64,000 nucleotides of DNA from assembly GCA_905221605.1 (NCBI GenBank), contig CAJNDS010002430.1, positions 313,520-377,519 of the forward strand, in the 5' to 3' direction. Under the pieces are notes generated by a model that was given only the letters and a program-made list of their open reading frames with translations, had not been told where the DNA came from and searched no databases. Shown piece after piece: positions 12,362-23,688 of the stretch (position 1 is the first letter of the stretch; every line of letters starts with the position of its first letter). Source of the DNA: Symbiodinium natans. Taxonomy: Eukaryota; Sar; Dinophyceae; Suessiales; Symbiodiniaceae. The position numbers and the translations under genes were made by a program.

Positions 12362-13897
12362 GTGTGTTACACCCAATCCGAGGGCTGAGGGGTTCAGGGG
12401 GGCCCTCTCCCCTGATAACCCCCCCCCCCCTCAACCCGAAGCCCTTACAGAACCCAAAAGACCACCGACTCGACCTCTTGAACGCATTCAATCCCCAAAA
12501 AGCTCTGAGATAGACCCCAGGTGAGACAGCGGATCTCACGCGAGCGCTGGCCTGATGTCTGACCCCGAGGTGTCTTGGAGTGAACATGAGTGAACCCATC
12601 GGTTGTGCCTTGATCCGGGCAAGGGAAGCGGGTTGAGGGTAGGGTATGTTGGGTATAGGGTATATTGTATCTGAGTGGCAGGGTTTAGAGTATAGGGTTG
12701 AGGGTATGGGTTCGGGGTTCTTGGTCCCAAACCCTAAACCCAGATCAGACCACAAAGGTCCCGAATCGAGGCCCCTGACGGCAACGCGAGTTCAACGGAT
12801 TTTCCTCCGAGGGGGGGCAACGTGCAGAGGCCCCCAAAGACAAGGAAAGTGGGGGCTTCCAAAAACTCCAAAATCCGATATTTGATCTTAGCAAGTGCCC
12901 ACCCATCTTCTCAAATATCCGAGCGTTTTCAGCGTTCCATCTGACTTTTTTGGAACCCCCAGACCGATGGCAGAGGAAATCTCCTCTGTGGGTTTAGTGT
13001 TGAGGTTTAGGGTTAGGTCACGTCCGTAACCCTTACACCCCGGCCGGTCTTGCCTGTACAAATGCATCTGCTTGCCATCCTCGCCATCCTGGCGACCGTC
13101 ATGGGGTAAACGTTTATGTAAGCACCAGCATTTTTGGAGTGTTCAGGGTTGTCAGGGTTTGCTCGGGTTCTTAGGGTTTAGAGAGGTTTCAAAAGGGCAC
13201 TTCGTCGAATCACCAGCAGCTCGTTTGAGCTGCAAGCGCTACTTGCAACTCCTTGCACAAAGCCGGCTGTTGATGTGGAAGGTGCAAGAAGGGTTTGACT
13301 GTGGCTTGAGCTCTCTTGGGGCTTTTGCCACAGTTGCCTGGTAGACCGGCACCTCTGCATAAACTGAGTCCTTGCACAGGCTTGGGGCCAAGCAGTGCAG
13401 GAAAGGGACAACTTCTGCATCTAGGAACGCAGACAGCCAGGTATCCTCAATAGATATGTTTGCGTGTTTAGGATTTCTTACGGATGTATAAGGCCTTTTC
13501 GAGGATCCTCAACCGATGGACCCCCCGCCCCCCCCCCCCCGCCCCCCCAACGTTACTTGCCTGACAAGGACGCAGTACGAGGGCTCGGAGTCAAGCCACG
13601 CAACATCTGGCTTGCGTCGCGAAAAGGAGCCCCCCCCCTCCCCTTTCCCTCCCGCTTGTTGTATTCAGTGCCTGCTGAGTAGTCTCGCAACAGCCTGTGA
13701 AACAAGACCTCATGCATGTAACAGTGGCAGGTTCCAAGGGAACTGCACTACTGATTCACATGAAACAGGGCATATATTTCTGTTTTTGGTGAGTGTACAT
13801 AAGGTTCCTTTTTAATCTTGGTGAGTGTATTCATTTGGTGTCCTTTTGGGGGTACAAGAATATATACCCTACTTCAATGCCTTTATACATGTTCTTG
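12362..13897. other. Stretch without a firm gene
   Basis: Two weak candidates were seen. A short hydrophobic frame starts at the ATG at 13062 (MHLLAILAILATVMG) and is followed at once by GTAAAC, which would fit a signal-peptide first exon. An open stretch at 13190-13340 reads KGHFVESPAARLSCKRYLQL. Neither connects to a recognisable protein. Poly-C tracts occur at 12421 and 13529. Confidence 0.3.
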
Positions 13898-14428
13898 TAC
13901 CCTGCCTCAGTGACATTTGGAGCATAGGCTCTGACAACCTGTACGTGTTCGATGGCTCGGAAGTCCTTGACTGCAGAGACCGCAAAGAGTTCCCCTACTC
14001 GATTATGTTTCAACACGCCCTAGATGTTCTTGAGGGCATGGCTCAGTGCTCAGTGCAGCAGTTCATGCATGAGAGGGCAGTCAACGGGTATTGGGCGCCC
14101 CTTCAGTGCCCAAAATGCGATGCTCCTTCTTGTTGGACCCCCCCCCCCCCCCCCCAAAAAAAAAAAGGTACTAAGCAATCCGATTCCTTCGCCAGGGAAT
14201 CTTCACATGATGGTCTTAAACCCCCACATGTTGTAGTCACAAGGGCCATGCCCTTGCTGCCGGGCCTGAAAGGCGATGGACATTCTGAGGACCGCTGGCC
14301 CGCTGAGTTTTGGGGCCCTAAGGCGTGCACCTTCCTAAACCCTGAGGCCTGAGGCCTTCAAAACGTCAATAAGTTCATCAACCACTCATGCGAGGCCAAC
14401 CCCGCGACAGGGTCTGTATGCGATCTGG
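13898..14428 (+). pseudogene. Probable SET-domain gene fragment
   Basis: The exon at about 14354-14428 follows CTGAG and reads GLQNVNKFINHSCEANPATG then SVCDLG, ending at a GTAAAG donor. This matches the core of SET-domain lysine methyltransferases, where N-x-x-[RK]-F-I-N-H-S-C-x-x-N builds the cofactor pocket and pseudoknot. About 400 bases upstream, an open stretch reads SDNLYVFDGSEVLDCRDRKE, which is compatible with the strand preceding that motif. The rest of the domain (pre-SET, the ELTYDY-like motif, post-SET cysteines) was not found downstream. Either it lies in exons I cannot recognise or the gene is broken. Confidence rests on one strong motif. Confidence 0.5.
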
Positions 14429-15754
14429 GTAAAGGCCCGTCTCGGGAAGTTTTGCCTGAACCTCCTGAAATTCTGCTTGGACTAATGCACGTCTAAAGCT
14501 TGAGGTGTGTCAGAGCAACAGAAATTCAGACGCGGCGGCAAGGCCCAGCTCCCTGAGTTCTTCGTATTTCGTAGATCGCCAGGTACCAGGGTAGGGATGC
14601 ACAGTAAGTAGCCAGTATCATGGCTTCCTTCTCCCTCATTTTGAGATCTTCAGCAGCAACCCAAAGTCTGCTTTGAAACCCAAAGTTTGCTTGAAGATCC
14701 GCTCTGAAGTCTCCTGGAAGCCAGCGGCTGCCTGCCTTAGAATACCGAGTTAGTTATATGATGCATTTTCTAATTAAACTGTTGTTATCGTGCTAGTGTT
14801 GTTGCATTGTTACTGTAGTCTCTTTAGCATCATTACTCTTCTCAGTCTTGTCATCTTAGGGTTTGGGTTAGCTTTCAGGGGATCCTCGGGTGTCGCCCAG
14901 GGTTTCGAGTTTGCTGTGGGCCCGCAAAGCCCTGGCGTCATCCAGGCCTTTAACATCCCAGCGTTGGCCTGTTAGTCATGCTGTTCAAGTAGGGCTTAGG
15001 GCTCTTCCAGGTCTAGGCTTTAGGGTTCATAAGCCTCAGGGTTCAGGGCTGACAAAGGTTTTGGGCTTCGGGTTCCTAAAAGGGTTTAGGGTTTTGGGGG
15101 CCGTCTTCCTGCTGTTCTGCCAGGAGCCACCAACTTCTTCTTCTTCTTCTTCTTCTTCTTCTCTTCTACTGGGAAGGCCTGATTGCATGGATTGATGAGG
15201 CTTCTGGTGACCTCAGCCAACAGCTTGAGCAGGTTTGGGTTAAAGGGGTTAAGGGTTGCCAGAAGGGTCTAAGTTTCACTCCGAGCTTCGCTATCGAGGT
15301 TCTGGACCTGGTCTCATGCATGTCAGACCTACACGCTTTACGCGCAATAGTCAGACAAAGATGATGCAGGTCAGTGTGATGTTGCTAAGTTCCCCAAGAC
15401 CCCCCAGGCCTGAAGCCGCGAGCGGCGCCATGTGCCCCAACTCCCGTTGTCAAGGGATCAACCTCAGCGAGGGCGTGGATCCCGGCTTGGCTCTTACAGA
15501 TTTTTTTCCGAATTTCTGGTCCTTTGTGTGGTGCGCGTGGACTTGCCCATAAAGCCTGAGCAGCAAGCAGCGGGAGTCGAGGCCTTGCATCTCGCCAGCC
15601 GTTTGGGCTTGAGGTGAAAAGCAGGCGGCTGCCCAAACCCAGGGCTCCATACCTTTCAAACAGGTCAAACAGCCCCAAAAAGATGGTCTGAGTGCTTCCA
15701 GTGGGGGGGAGGGCTTTTTGACAAGTTCAGTAAGTGCCAGCCCCCCGGCGCAAG
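14429..15754. other. Stretch without a firm gene
   Basis: Contains a (CTT)n microsatellite at about 15131-15160 and degenerate heptamer words. A weak ankyrin-like frame at 15568-15616 reads GVEALHLASRLGLR, and an open frame at 15276-15360 reads FTPSFAIEVLDLVSCMSDLH. They may be exons of an unrecognised gene or relics. Confidence 0.35.
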
Positions 15755-18700
15755 ATGTCGACGGGCTCCTCGGCCTTCTCGCCGCGCTCTCGGGTGAGCC
15801 AGGCGCTAGACCTCCCGTCCTCCCTGGTGTGCCCTTTGAGCCTCCAGCTCTTCGAGGACCCCGTGACCGTGGAGCCTGAGAATCCGGCCCAGGGTGCCAA
15901 CACCTTCGAGCGCCAGGAGACTGGGCCCCTGTGATCAGGAACTTATGAGCGGAGTTGCCATAGATCTTACGGATGTGTGTGGTGTGCTGTTGGCACCCCG
16001 TAAGTTCGGGTTCCCCAGCCCTGATGGATTTAACCTTAAGCCTTCATTGTGGTAGATAAAAAACCCTGCAAGAAAGCAGCAAGCCAGGAGATTCAAGCGT
16101 GGTTCCGGCAAGGCCGCCAGACGGACCCGCTCACCAACCTGGCCCTGAAGAGCCAGCAGCTCACCCCGAACCTTGCAGCTCCCGGGCTGCCAGAAATAAG
16201 GAAAACAGTCGGAAACAGCATGATTCGCTGTCTGCCCTAAAATATGCGGCAACCTAAGCCCCCTAGTTAACCTTGAACCCTAAAGCCTAAACCCTAAACC
16301 CTAGACCATGCGATCTTATCAGCAGCCCAGGTTCGAAAGCTGGTGGAGGAATTCAGAGACAAGCATCGAGAGCTTGCGGCGGCGCTGAAGGACCTGGATG
16401 ACAAGTACCGCATCGCACAGGTCACGGCGGAGAGCTCGCGGTCTGCGGTGGTGCCGCTGAGATTCCTCTGCAAGATCACCAATGCCATCATGAAGATCCC
16501 CGTGCGTGCCAAGGATGGTTTCGTTTACGACGAGGCCGCTTTCCTGGCCCACGTGCGCGACTGCCGGAGCCGTGGCGTTCCTATCACGTCGCCCACCACC
16601 AAGGATCCCATGGAGGAGAGCTACGAGGATGGAGCCGAGCTTGCGAAGGAGATCAAGCAGTTTCTCGCCACGACCTTCAACGCCCGCGCGACGCCTGAGC
16701 TGGCAAATGGCAGTTCCATGATCAACCTCAGCAGCCTCTTCTCCGCGCTGGACGACTTGCAGGATGTGCTCGTGGAGACTCGCCGGGATGTTGGGATGAT
16801 TTTGTCTTTCAGTTTTCCCCCTCACTGGACGTAACAGAGACTATCGTCGGCAATATGTGGTATTGAGAGGGCCTATCAACCCTCCACCCCGAGCCCTAAA
16901 ACAAGGACCATAAATCCTAAATGGCGCTAGCCGGCCCTAAGCGGCAGCCCCAAACGCCCTAAACCCTAAACCCTAAAATCCCTAGACATAGGAGACCCTG
17001 GGTTCCTGGGAGCCGCCCTTCTTGGTGGTCTTCGGCGCCGAGAGCGTCGGCAAGTCCTCCCTTCTCCAGCGCCTGAGCCTGCTGCCCTTCTTCCCCACGG
17101 ACAAGGCCGGTGACCCGCGCACCCCTCCCCTCTCCCGGGCACCCAAAAACTGTATAAATGTACTTAAGTAAACACACACACATACATAGAGACATATCTA
17201 TCTATATATATATATATGTATATACAATTATGCACACATCACATACCTATGTAAATTACGGCAAGACATAAACGGATGCAAACATGTACATACGAACAAA
17301 ATGCCTCCCCTCGCTGCCGGGCTTCCCGAAGACCCCGACGGCTCGACGGCCCCTCCTCTGAGATGAGGTGCGCTGCACGAAGATGCCGCTGAAGGCTGGA
17401 ACCGTGCAAGGTTTGGGTTAATTGTTCAGTGCAGGGTTTAGGGTAAGTTTAGGATTTACCACTGTCTTTATCCAGGAACTGTGGTGAGTGTTTTTGGGCG
17501 TAACTTTTGGGGATGCCGAGGGAACTGTCAGGCAACTTCTGTCATGTTTCCGAAGCCTCCGAATCAGGAACCCTAGTTCAGAACGAGCCCCGTATCTAAG
17601 AGCTTCTGCACAAAGACTCCTGTGAATGTCTAAGCCCCAAGCGACCCCAGAACAACCAAGCCTTAAATTCCCAAAAGTTCGCCACGCCATTCGCCCAGGT
17701 AAAGATTCGCCGCGCGACTTCGCCTGGCCCTGCCTATCTGCAGATCTACGACGTGAAGAACAAGACGTACACAGGACTTTGGGGTTTACAGGGCTTCTAG
17801 GGCTTAGAGGGTTCCTTCGGCTTTAGCGGTTCGTAGGGTTCATAGGGTTTGCGGTTCTAGAGCCTGTCGCTTCAAGGTTTACAACACGTGTTCTTGGTTC
17901 ATCCTTGACGTGACAGTGCCTTGTGTAGGAGAGCCAAAGACCATATCCTTGCAGACCAGTGAGGCGGAAATCGCCGAGCAGACCCGCGAATTTCTGAACA
18001 GGGCAGGGCAGGAAGACAAGATCTGTATGGACTTCGAGCTTCATGTCACGGCCATTTCCGTGACCCTACCCCCCATGAATCTCGTGGACCTGCCTGGCAT
18101 CATCAGCATTGACCCGGTACTGAAAGAGAAGACGGAGGAGCTGCTGAAGCGTTACGTTCAGGCTTCCTCCAAAGACATCTTCCTGGCCGTGTCCTCGGCA
18201 AACTCAGCCCCCTCCGACTGGACCTCCATCCGGCTGGTCAGAGAGCATGGCCTTGTAGACAGAAGCGTTGGAGTCATCACGAACTGCGACCGGCTGAAAG
18301 CAGATGATGACGAAGACCAGCTGCTCCGCTCGTGGTTGAGCAACCAGGCAGGAGAGGGCTTCATGCCCTTGGAGCCTCATGGCTACGTGGCCGTGGTCAA
18401 CGAGAAGTGTGGCAAAGTGAAGCAGGGAGAAAGCTACGCAGACTGGATGAGGCGGCGAGCAGAGAATGAGCTGCGGGTCTTCAACGACAACCTGCAAATG
18501 CAGGACTGCGTTGAGGAAGGAAAGGCATCCATGCAGGCGCTGCTTGACCGCATCGGCCGGATGTATTCCTGGCACGTGGTCCACAACTGGCTGCCCCTGA
18601 CGGCAAAGAAGCTGATGCAGGCCGCCCCGCCCCAGCCCCTACACCCTAAATGCCTTGGACCCTACAAGCCCTAAACCCTCTCAGCCCTAAACCCTGTAGA

Positions 18701-20229
18701 CCCACAAGCCCTAAACCCTCTCAGCCCTCCTGAACCCCATAAGCCCCAAAAGCCCTGAACCCCTGGCAGGTCTGGCACGGCTGCTGCGAGGAGTTGACGG
18801 CCCTGGGCCTTCCACGCTCCAGCGGCGATCCTCGGGATGCACCCCAAAAGGGTTTAGGGTCCCCTGAAAGCATCTGAAAAGCCCCAACCCTTTCTCGTAG
18901 GGGGGATTTTAGAGAGAGTAGAGTCGCGGATCCTGTAGAGTTTTGCACCCCTAAACCCTAAACCCTAAACCCTAAACCCTAAACCCTAAACCCTAAACCC
19001 TAAACCCTAAACCCTAAACCCTAAACCCTAAACCCTAAGCCCTAAGCCCTAAGCCCTAAGCCCTAAGCCCTAAGCCCTAAGCCCTAAACCCTAAACCCTA
19101 ACCCTAAACCCTAAACCTTAAACCTTCCAAGGATCTGGAAGGGGAAGCTCTCCAGCGGCTTAAGGCTGCGGCGCTCGCCGAAGTCCGCAGTCGGCTGGAG
19201 CCCGTGGTGTCTCGCACCAGGACCCACGAAAACGGGGGCGAGGGGGATGTGTCTTTTTTTTTTTTTGCAGGGCTTTTGTCGGGTTTTCCAGGGTTTCTAG
19301 GGCTGTTATAGGGTTTTAGGCGTGCCCGGTTGAAGGGTGAGGTTTGGCGGATCACCTGCGACAGGAGCTTCTTCCACGAGGAGATCGCCAAGCCTATGCA
19401 GGAGTACCTCTTCAAGCAGCTGGGCGACCTGGAGGAAGAGGCCGTGAACGTCCTGGAGCTGGACCTCCACCTGCGGAATGCCTCCCACAAGATCTGCCAA
19501 GGCCTGCCCCTCAAACCGCTCCCCGCAACCTTTGCTGACGAGCTGAGGAAGATGATGTCGGGCTTGTTGGACCGCAAAGAGGACTCGGCTTTCAAGCTGG
19601 AGCGGCTCCCTGGCCTGGCCCAGAGGTTGCAGCAGAATCTGCATGCTCAGATGCCGAAGCTGGATGTTGACAAGGTCCGAGCGCAAATCACCGAGTACCT
19701 GAAGACGGCGTTGACACCAGAGGTCTCCGCCGTGCTCAAAGCCAACGCCGCCGAGTTCCCGGCCGGGACCCTGAAAATGAAGGTGGACAAGGCGACCGTC
19801 AGCATGGTGTGCCTCAACTTCCTGGGAAAAGCCTTTGAGGCCATTTCCACGGATGAGGCGCTTGAGGAGCGCATCCTTGTTCCGGCCCTGAAGGACCAGG
19901 AGCAGGAAGCCGGCCACCACGCCCGTGAGCGAATCTACGCGCGGATGGAGCTTTGTGCGAAGTCGCTGCTGAAGCTGGCTGACATGCACCGAAAGCACAC
20001 CGACTCCGAAGACGGGGATCTTCTTGAGCAGTGGTGGCCCTTCGACGCTCTTGGGCCTGTCTGCCTGACCCTTCAGGGCAATCGCCGAGAGGACAGCGGC
20101 TTTCGAGATGAGGCTTGCAACCTGGTGGCCACCGCCATGTTCAAGCGCCTGCTGCAGATGTCCGGCAGCCGTGCCAAATTCAAGGTGGACGTCCGCTCAA
20201 GTCTCGATCCCGCTGTTGCCAGCCGCTAG
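15755..20229 (+). CDS. U-box / U-box / dynamin-family GTPase fusion
   Basis: Ten exons with consistent phase give about 882 residues: 15755-15916, 16088-16177, 16331-16789, 16992-17105, 17368-17403, 17744-17774, 17929-18620, 18770-18835 (donor least sure), 19132-19220, 19320-20229. The ATG lies directly after an AG. U-box 1 (about residues 27-90) contains LVCPLSLQLFEDPVTVEPEN, then IQAWFRQGRQTDPLTNLALK and LTPN. U-box 2 (about 124-180) contains FLCKITNAIMKIPVRAKDGF and GVPITSPTTKDPM. U-boxes recruit E2 enzymes for ubiquitin transfer. The GTPase has the P-loop GAESVGKSS (about 252), the G2 region RCTKMPLK and the G3 motif DLPG (about 351). At the G4 position it reads TNCD instead of T/NKxD. 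A long helical stalk-like region follows. Dynamins remodel membranes, so the fusion suggests ubiquitylation coupled to membrane scission. That role is inference. The alternative is two adjacent genes, but no start, stop or gap lies between them. Confidence 0.8.
16262..16306. repeat. Short CCCTAAA tract in U-box intron
   Basis: Degenerate then perfect CCCTAAA words lie in the intron ahead of the second U-box exon, 25 bases before the acceptor. Confidence 0.8.
17195..17225. repeat. (TA)n tract in dynamin intron
   Basis: Short alternating TATATA tract in the intron after the P-loop exon. It is flanked by ACACACACATACATA-type low complexity. Confidence 0.85.
18948..19119. repeat. CCCTAAA array with a homogeneous CCCTAAG block
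   Basis: About eleven CCCTAAA units are followed by eight consecutive CCCTAAG variant units and then CCCTAAA again. The array ends 12 bases before the acceptor of the next dynamin exon (19132). The uniform variant block shows local unit-by-unit amplification rather than random decay. Confidence 0.95.
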
Positions 20230-20333
20230 GTTCTTGTCGAGTTGCTAGAATAGTGGTCGGTCACAATTTCCCGTAGTAAAGCAACATAGCTTTTCCACAT
20301 CATGATAACGTGACTTTTGGCTCCTTCACAAGA

Positions 20334-22075
20334 ACCCAGGCCAAGCACCGGCAGGGTTCGGAAGCAAAGGCGCCCTGTGCGAGGTGCAGGATGTGGACGG
20401 TGCCAAGGGCTTCCGTGCCGTTGAGTTTCCTGCGCAGTTGATCCCTTGGACATGGGTTGAAGTTACCAACGTGGATTCAGTGCTTCTTGACAGGTGGTAC
20501 GAGGACCTAGTTGCCATGCTGCGATGCCCAGGTTCTGAGAGCGTCCGATTGGAGCTCCTGTTCCGGGCCTCCCGCGATGGGCACACGCCCCAAGCCTTCC
20601 ACCAGCGATGTGACAACCAGGGCCCGACCGTCGTGGTGGCTAAGAGCCAGGGCGGCCACCTCTTTGGCGGCTTCACGGAGGTGAGCTGGGACTCATCCAA
20701 CCAGTGGAAACAATGCGGGCAATCCTTCCTCTTTCGTCTGTCCGGCCCCGGCAACGTTCAGCCCTCCAAGCACCCGATCAAAAAGAACGGCAACGTGAAT
20801 GGCATAAGTTGCATTAATACAACTGGGCCTGCATTTGGCGGCAGCGACGGCGTTAACATGCAGATCGTTCGGTACCAGGATCAGATGTCCAAAGTGCATT
20901 TCCCCAACTTTGGCAGCTCTTACACCCCTGGGAACCTCAGCTGCTTGGCAGAAGGGCCGAAGGATGTGCTGGCCATTGACTATGAGGTCTTCCGAGTCTC
21001 TATTTCTTTGCCGTACTCCTTGTTGCTTGATGTTGATTCGTCTGATCGACTGCTTTCCATGTTGCCCCCAGGAGTTTATTCAGGGGCTTTCCGCCTTCTC
21101 TTCCGGGCCTCCCGCGATGGGCACACGCCCCAAGCCTTCCACCAGCGATGTGACAACCAGGGCCCGACTGTCGTGGTTTCGAAGAGCCAGGGCGGCCACC
21201 TCTTCGGCGGCTTCACGGAGGTTGCGTGGGACTCATCCGGCCAGTGGAAACACTCCGGGCAATCCTTCCTGTTTCGTCTGTCCGGCCCCGGCGGCATTCA
21301 GCCCTCCAAGCACCCGATCTATCAGAACCATCAGAATGGCGTACGGTGCCGCCCGAATGAGTTTCCTCAGTTCGGCAGCGACATGACTTTCAGCCAGAAC
21401 GGTGGTCAGACAAAGGCAAGTTTCAACGACTTTGGCAATACCTACAACCGCCAAACTGCGAGTGGAGCTGATGGAAAGGTCGAGTATTTGGCAGAGGCGC
21501 GGCAGGACGTGACTGTGGCTGACTTTGAGGTCTTCCAATGCCAGTTTGAATTTTCAGACTCCGCGTTGCTGGGTCCTGATGCCTACGTACTGATCTCCAT
21601 GTTGCCACCTGGCTACAGTTCCAACAATCGTCGCCTTCTCTTCCGGGCCTCCCGCGATGGGAACACGCCCCAAGCCTTCCACCAGCGGTGTGACAACCGG
21701 GGCCCAACCGTCGTGGTGGCTAAGAGCCAGGGCGGCCACCTCTTCGGCGGCTTCACGGAGGTGCCGTGGGACTCATCCAACCAGTGGAAATTCTCTTACC
21801 AATCCTTCCTCTTTCGTCTGTCCGGCCCCGGCGGCGTTGAGCCCTCCAAGCACCCGATCTATCAGAACCATCAGAATGGCATCTATTGCTATCCAGCCAG
21901 TGAGCCCGCCTTTGGTGGTGGCCATGACATGCTCATCCAGAGCTCTCGAGTTACTTTCAACATCGGAAACACTTACAATCCGCAAAGCGTGCTTGGGAAC
22001 GGAGGGAGCTTCAACTGCCTGGCAGAGTCCAAGAGTGCACAGCTCGTAGACTACGAGGTGTTTGCCTTACAGTAG
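20334..22075 (+). CDS. Protein with three tandem TLD-like modules
   Basis: One long open exon encodes three modules of about 180 residues (roughly 20460-20998, 21000-21535 and 21540-22072). Each carries LLFRASRDGxTPQAFHQRCD, a GPTVVV strand, SQGGHLFGGFTEV, WDSS and FLFRLSGPG, then DYEVF or DFEVF at its end. This order resembles the TLDc domain (oxidation-resistance/TBC-LysM family), whose members bind V-ATPase or protect against oxidative stress. The resemblance is inferred from motif order. A 60-base core is almost identical in DNA between modules, suggesting recent internal duplication or conversion. The open frame enters from an upstream AG near 20334, and no convincing ATG precedes the first module, so a 5' exon is probably missing. 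The stop is TAG at 22073. It lies 110 bases after the U-box/dynamin gene, in the same direction. Confidence 0.7.
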
Positions 22076-23050
22076 CCGTCAGCATCTGCCCTGCTTTCAC
22101 CCCGGCGTCCCCCTGGCGTCTCCTGGGGCGGATTTTTGTATCCCAGGCTCGTGGCTCCAGGGCTCAGGGGGCCCCACGCTTCCTTGGACTCGCGCACCGC
22201 AAGCCGCCGAAGGCGGCTTCGCCGAGGGGCGGGGGAAAACCGCGGGCTCGCGGCGGACGCTGCCCTTGACTGGTTGTTCCTCAGACTTCAGATCCCCAAA
22301 GAGCCCCTAGTTACAAATAACCCCCTAAACCAGCTAAGCCAGGAGCTTTTGAAGAGAAGTGCGAAGTGGACTTCAGGCATGCCAGCGGCGGCCCCACCAT
22401 GCTCAGCCTCCGGCCTGGAGGAGGTCCCAGGGTTTAGGGTCCAGGGCTGTGGCAGGTTTCGAGGAGTTCTGGCAGTCTCTTCAAGGGGATCATATTGTTT
22501 CCCGAATTCCCTATGAGGGGGTTTCGAGGAGGGTATTCTCGAGTTTGATGGCTGATCAGCCAAGTTGGTTTGGGTTTAGGAGTTGCCAACACTTCCGTGA
22601 AACAGCCTGGAAGTGTTTTAAACATTGCAAATAAAAACTATCAAATAGATATTCATTTGGACAATGTAATGATGCAAATGGTAATATATACATATTTGGT
22701 GGTTATGTAAACAATATTAGTCAAAATGATTTATGGAAAATTAATGGTTGCTGAACTGCGAGATGCAAGCCCGAGATCATGACCTTGCAAGAAGACTGAG
22801 TTACCCTCGTATAGAAGATAAGATACTGTATCCTGCGCAGAAACGGAGGCAACTTCACGTTCCGTGCCGTTTCGCGCTCTGAATTCTGAACCTCCCCTAC
22901 ATCCCCAAGTTAATAAAGCCAAAGTTTGAGGGCCTACGCTTATTGCCTGTGACAGCTCATGGTTTAGCAGAGCTGTAGCCTTGGATCCGCTACATGTTGG
23001 AGCTGCAGAAGCCTTTCAAGTCCCGAGGCCAGTCAGCTCTCAAGCACCTG

Positions 23051-23200
23051 AACCCTAAACCCTAAACCCTAAGCCTAAACCCTAAACCCGAACCCCAAAC
23101 CCTAAACCCAACCTTAAACCCTAAACCCTAAGCCCTAAACCCTAAACCCTAAACCCTAAACCCTAAATCCTGAACCCCGAACCCGGAACCCTCAACCCAT
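23051..23200. repeat. CCCTAAA array, variant-rich
   Basis: About twenty CCCTAAA-type units, including CCCAACC, CCCTAAG and CCTGAAC variants. Confidence 0.9.
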
Positions 23201-23289
23201 GGAACACTGCGACCGCACCAAGGGCCGTGGCCCAAGCCCCCCGTGGCCGTGGCGACCGCGGCCCGAGCTTCGGGAGTCAGGCTCGCCAG

Positions 23290-23344
23290 AGGGTTTAGGG
23301 TTTAGGGTTTAGGGTTTAGGGTTTAGGGTTTAGGGTTTAGGGTT
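23290..23344. repeat. TTTAGGG array
   Basis: Seven to eight perfect TTTAGGG units, inverted relative to the array at 23051-23200. Confidence 0.95.
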
Positions 23345-23688
23345 CGGGACTATGATGTTTGCGGCGAAAAGCAGCTAAAGTTGCTGCTGGGAGTGTTTGG
23401 TTGGTTCTCGTTGCGTTGCTTTCGATTGCCGCGAAACTCTATAAGCTTTCTCTGTGCCTCCTCTTGTTAGGAAACCTCACAACCAACCTCCAAGGATCCC
23501 AAAACTACATATCCGGTCTGACAGCGTCGGTCTCGAGGTTGAAAGGGGTGTATTTGGTTTTGCCGTTCAGGTATTCCTAAACCCCAAGCCCCAAATCAGA
23601 TTCGGAATCTCTTGAGCCGGTGCTCCTCCCACCTCCGAACTCAAGCTCAGAAGCAACTCGGGCTCAGCTTTCTTTAGGGGTTCGGAGG

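Larger units (their letters stand above)
22076..23688. other. Spacer with heptamer arrays
   Basis: No supported gene. It is AT-rich at 22610-22740. A CCCTAAA array with many variants lies at 23051-23200, and a perfect TTTAGGG array in the opposite orientation at 23290-23344. The two arrays face each other across about 90 GC-rich bases. Confidence 0.6.

Noticed and set aside
19306-19998. 230-residue minus-strand open frame
   Set aside because: It lies opposite the last exon of the U-box/dynamin gene and reflects GC-rich codon bias on the sense strand.
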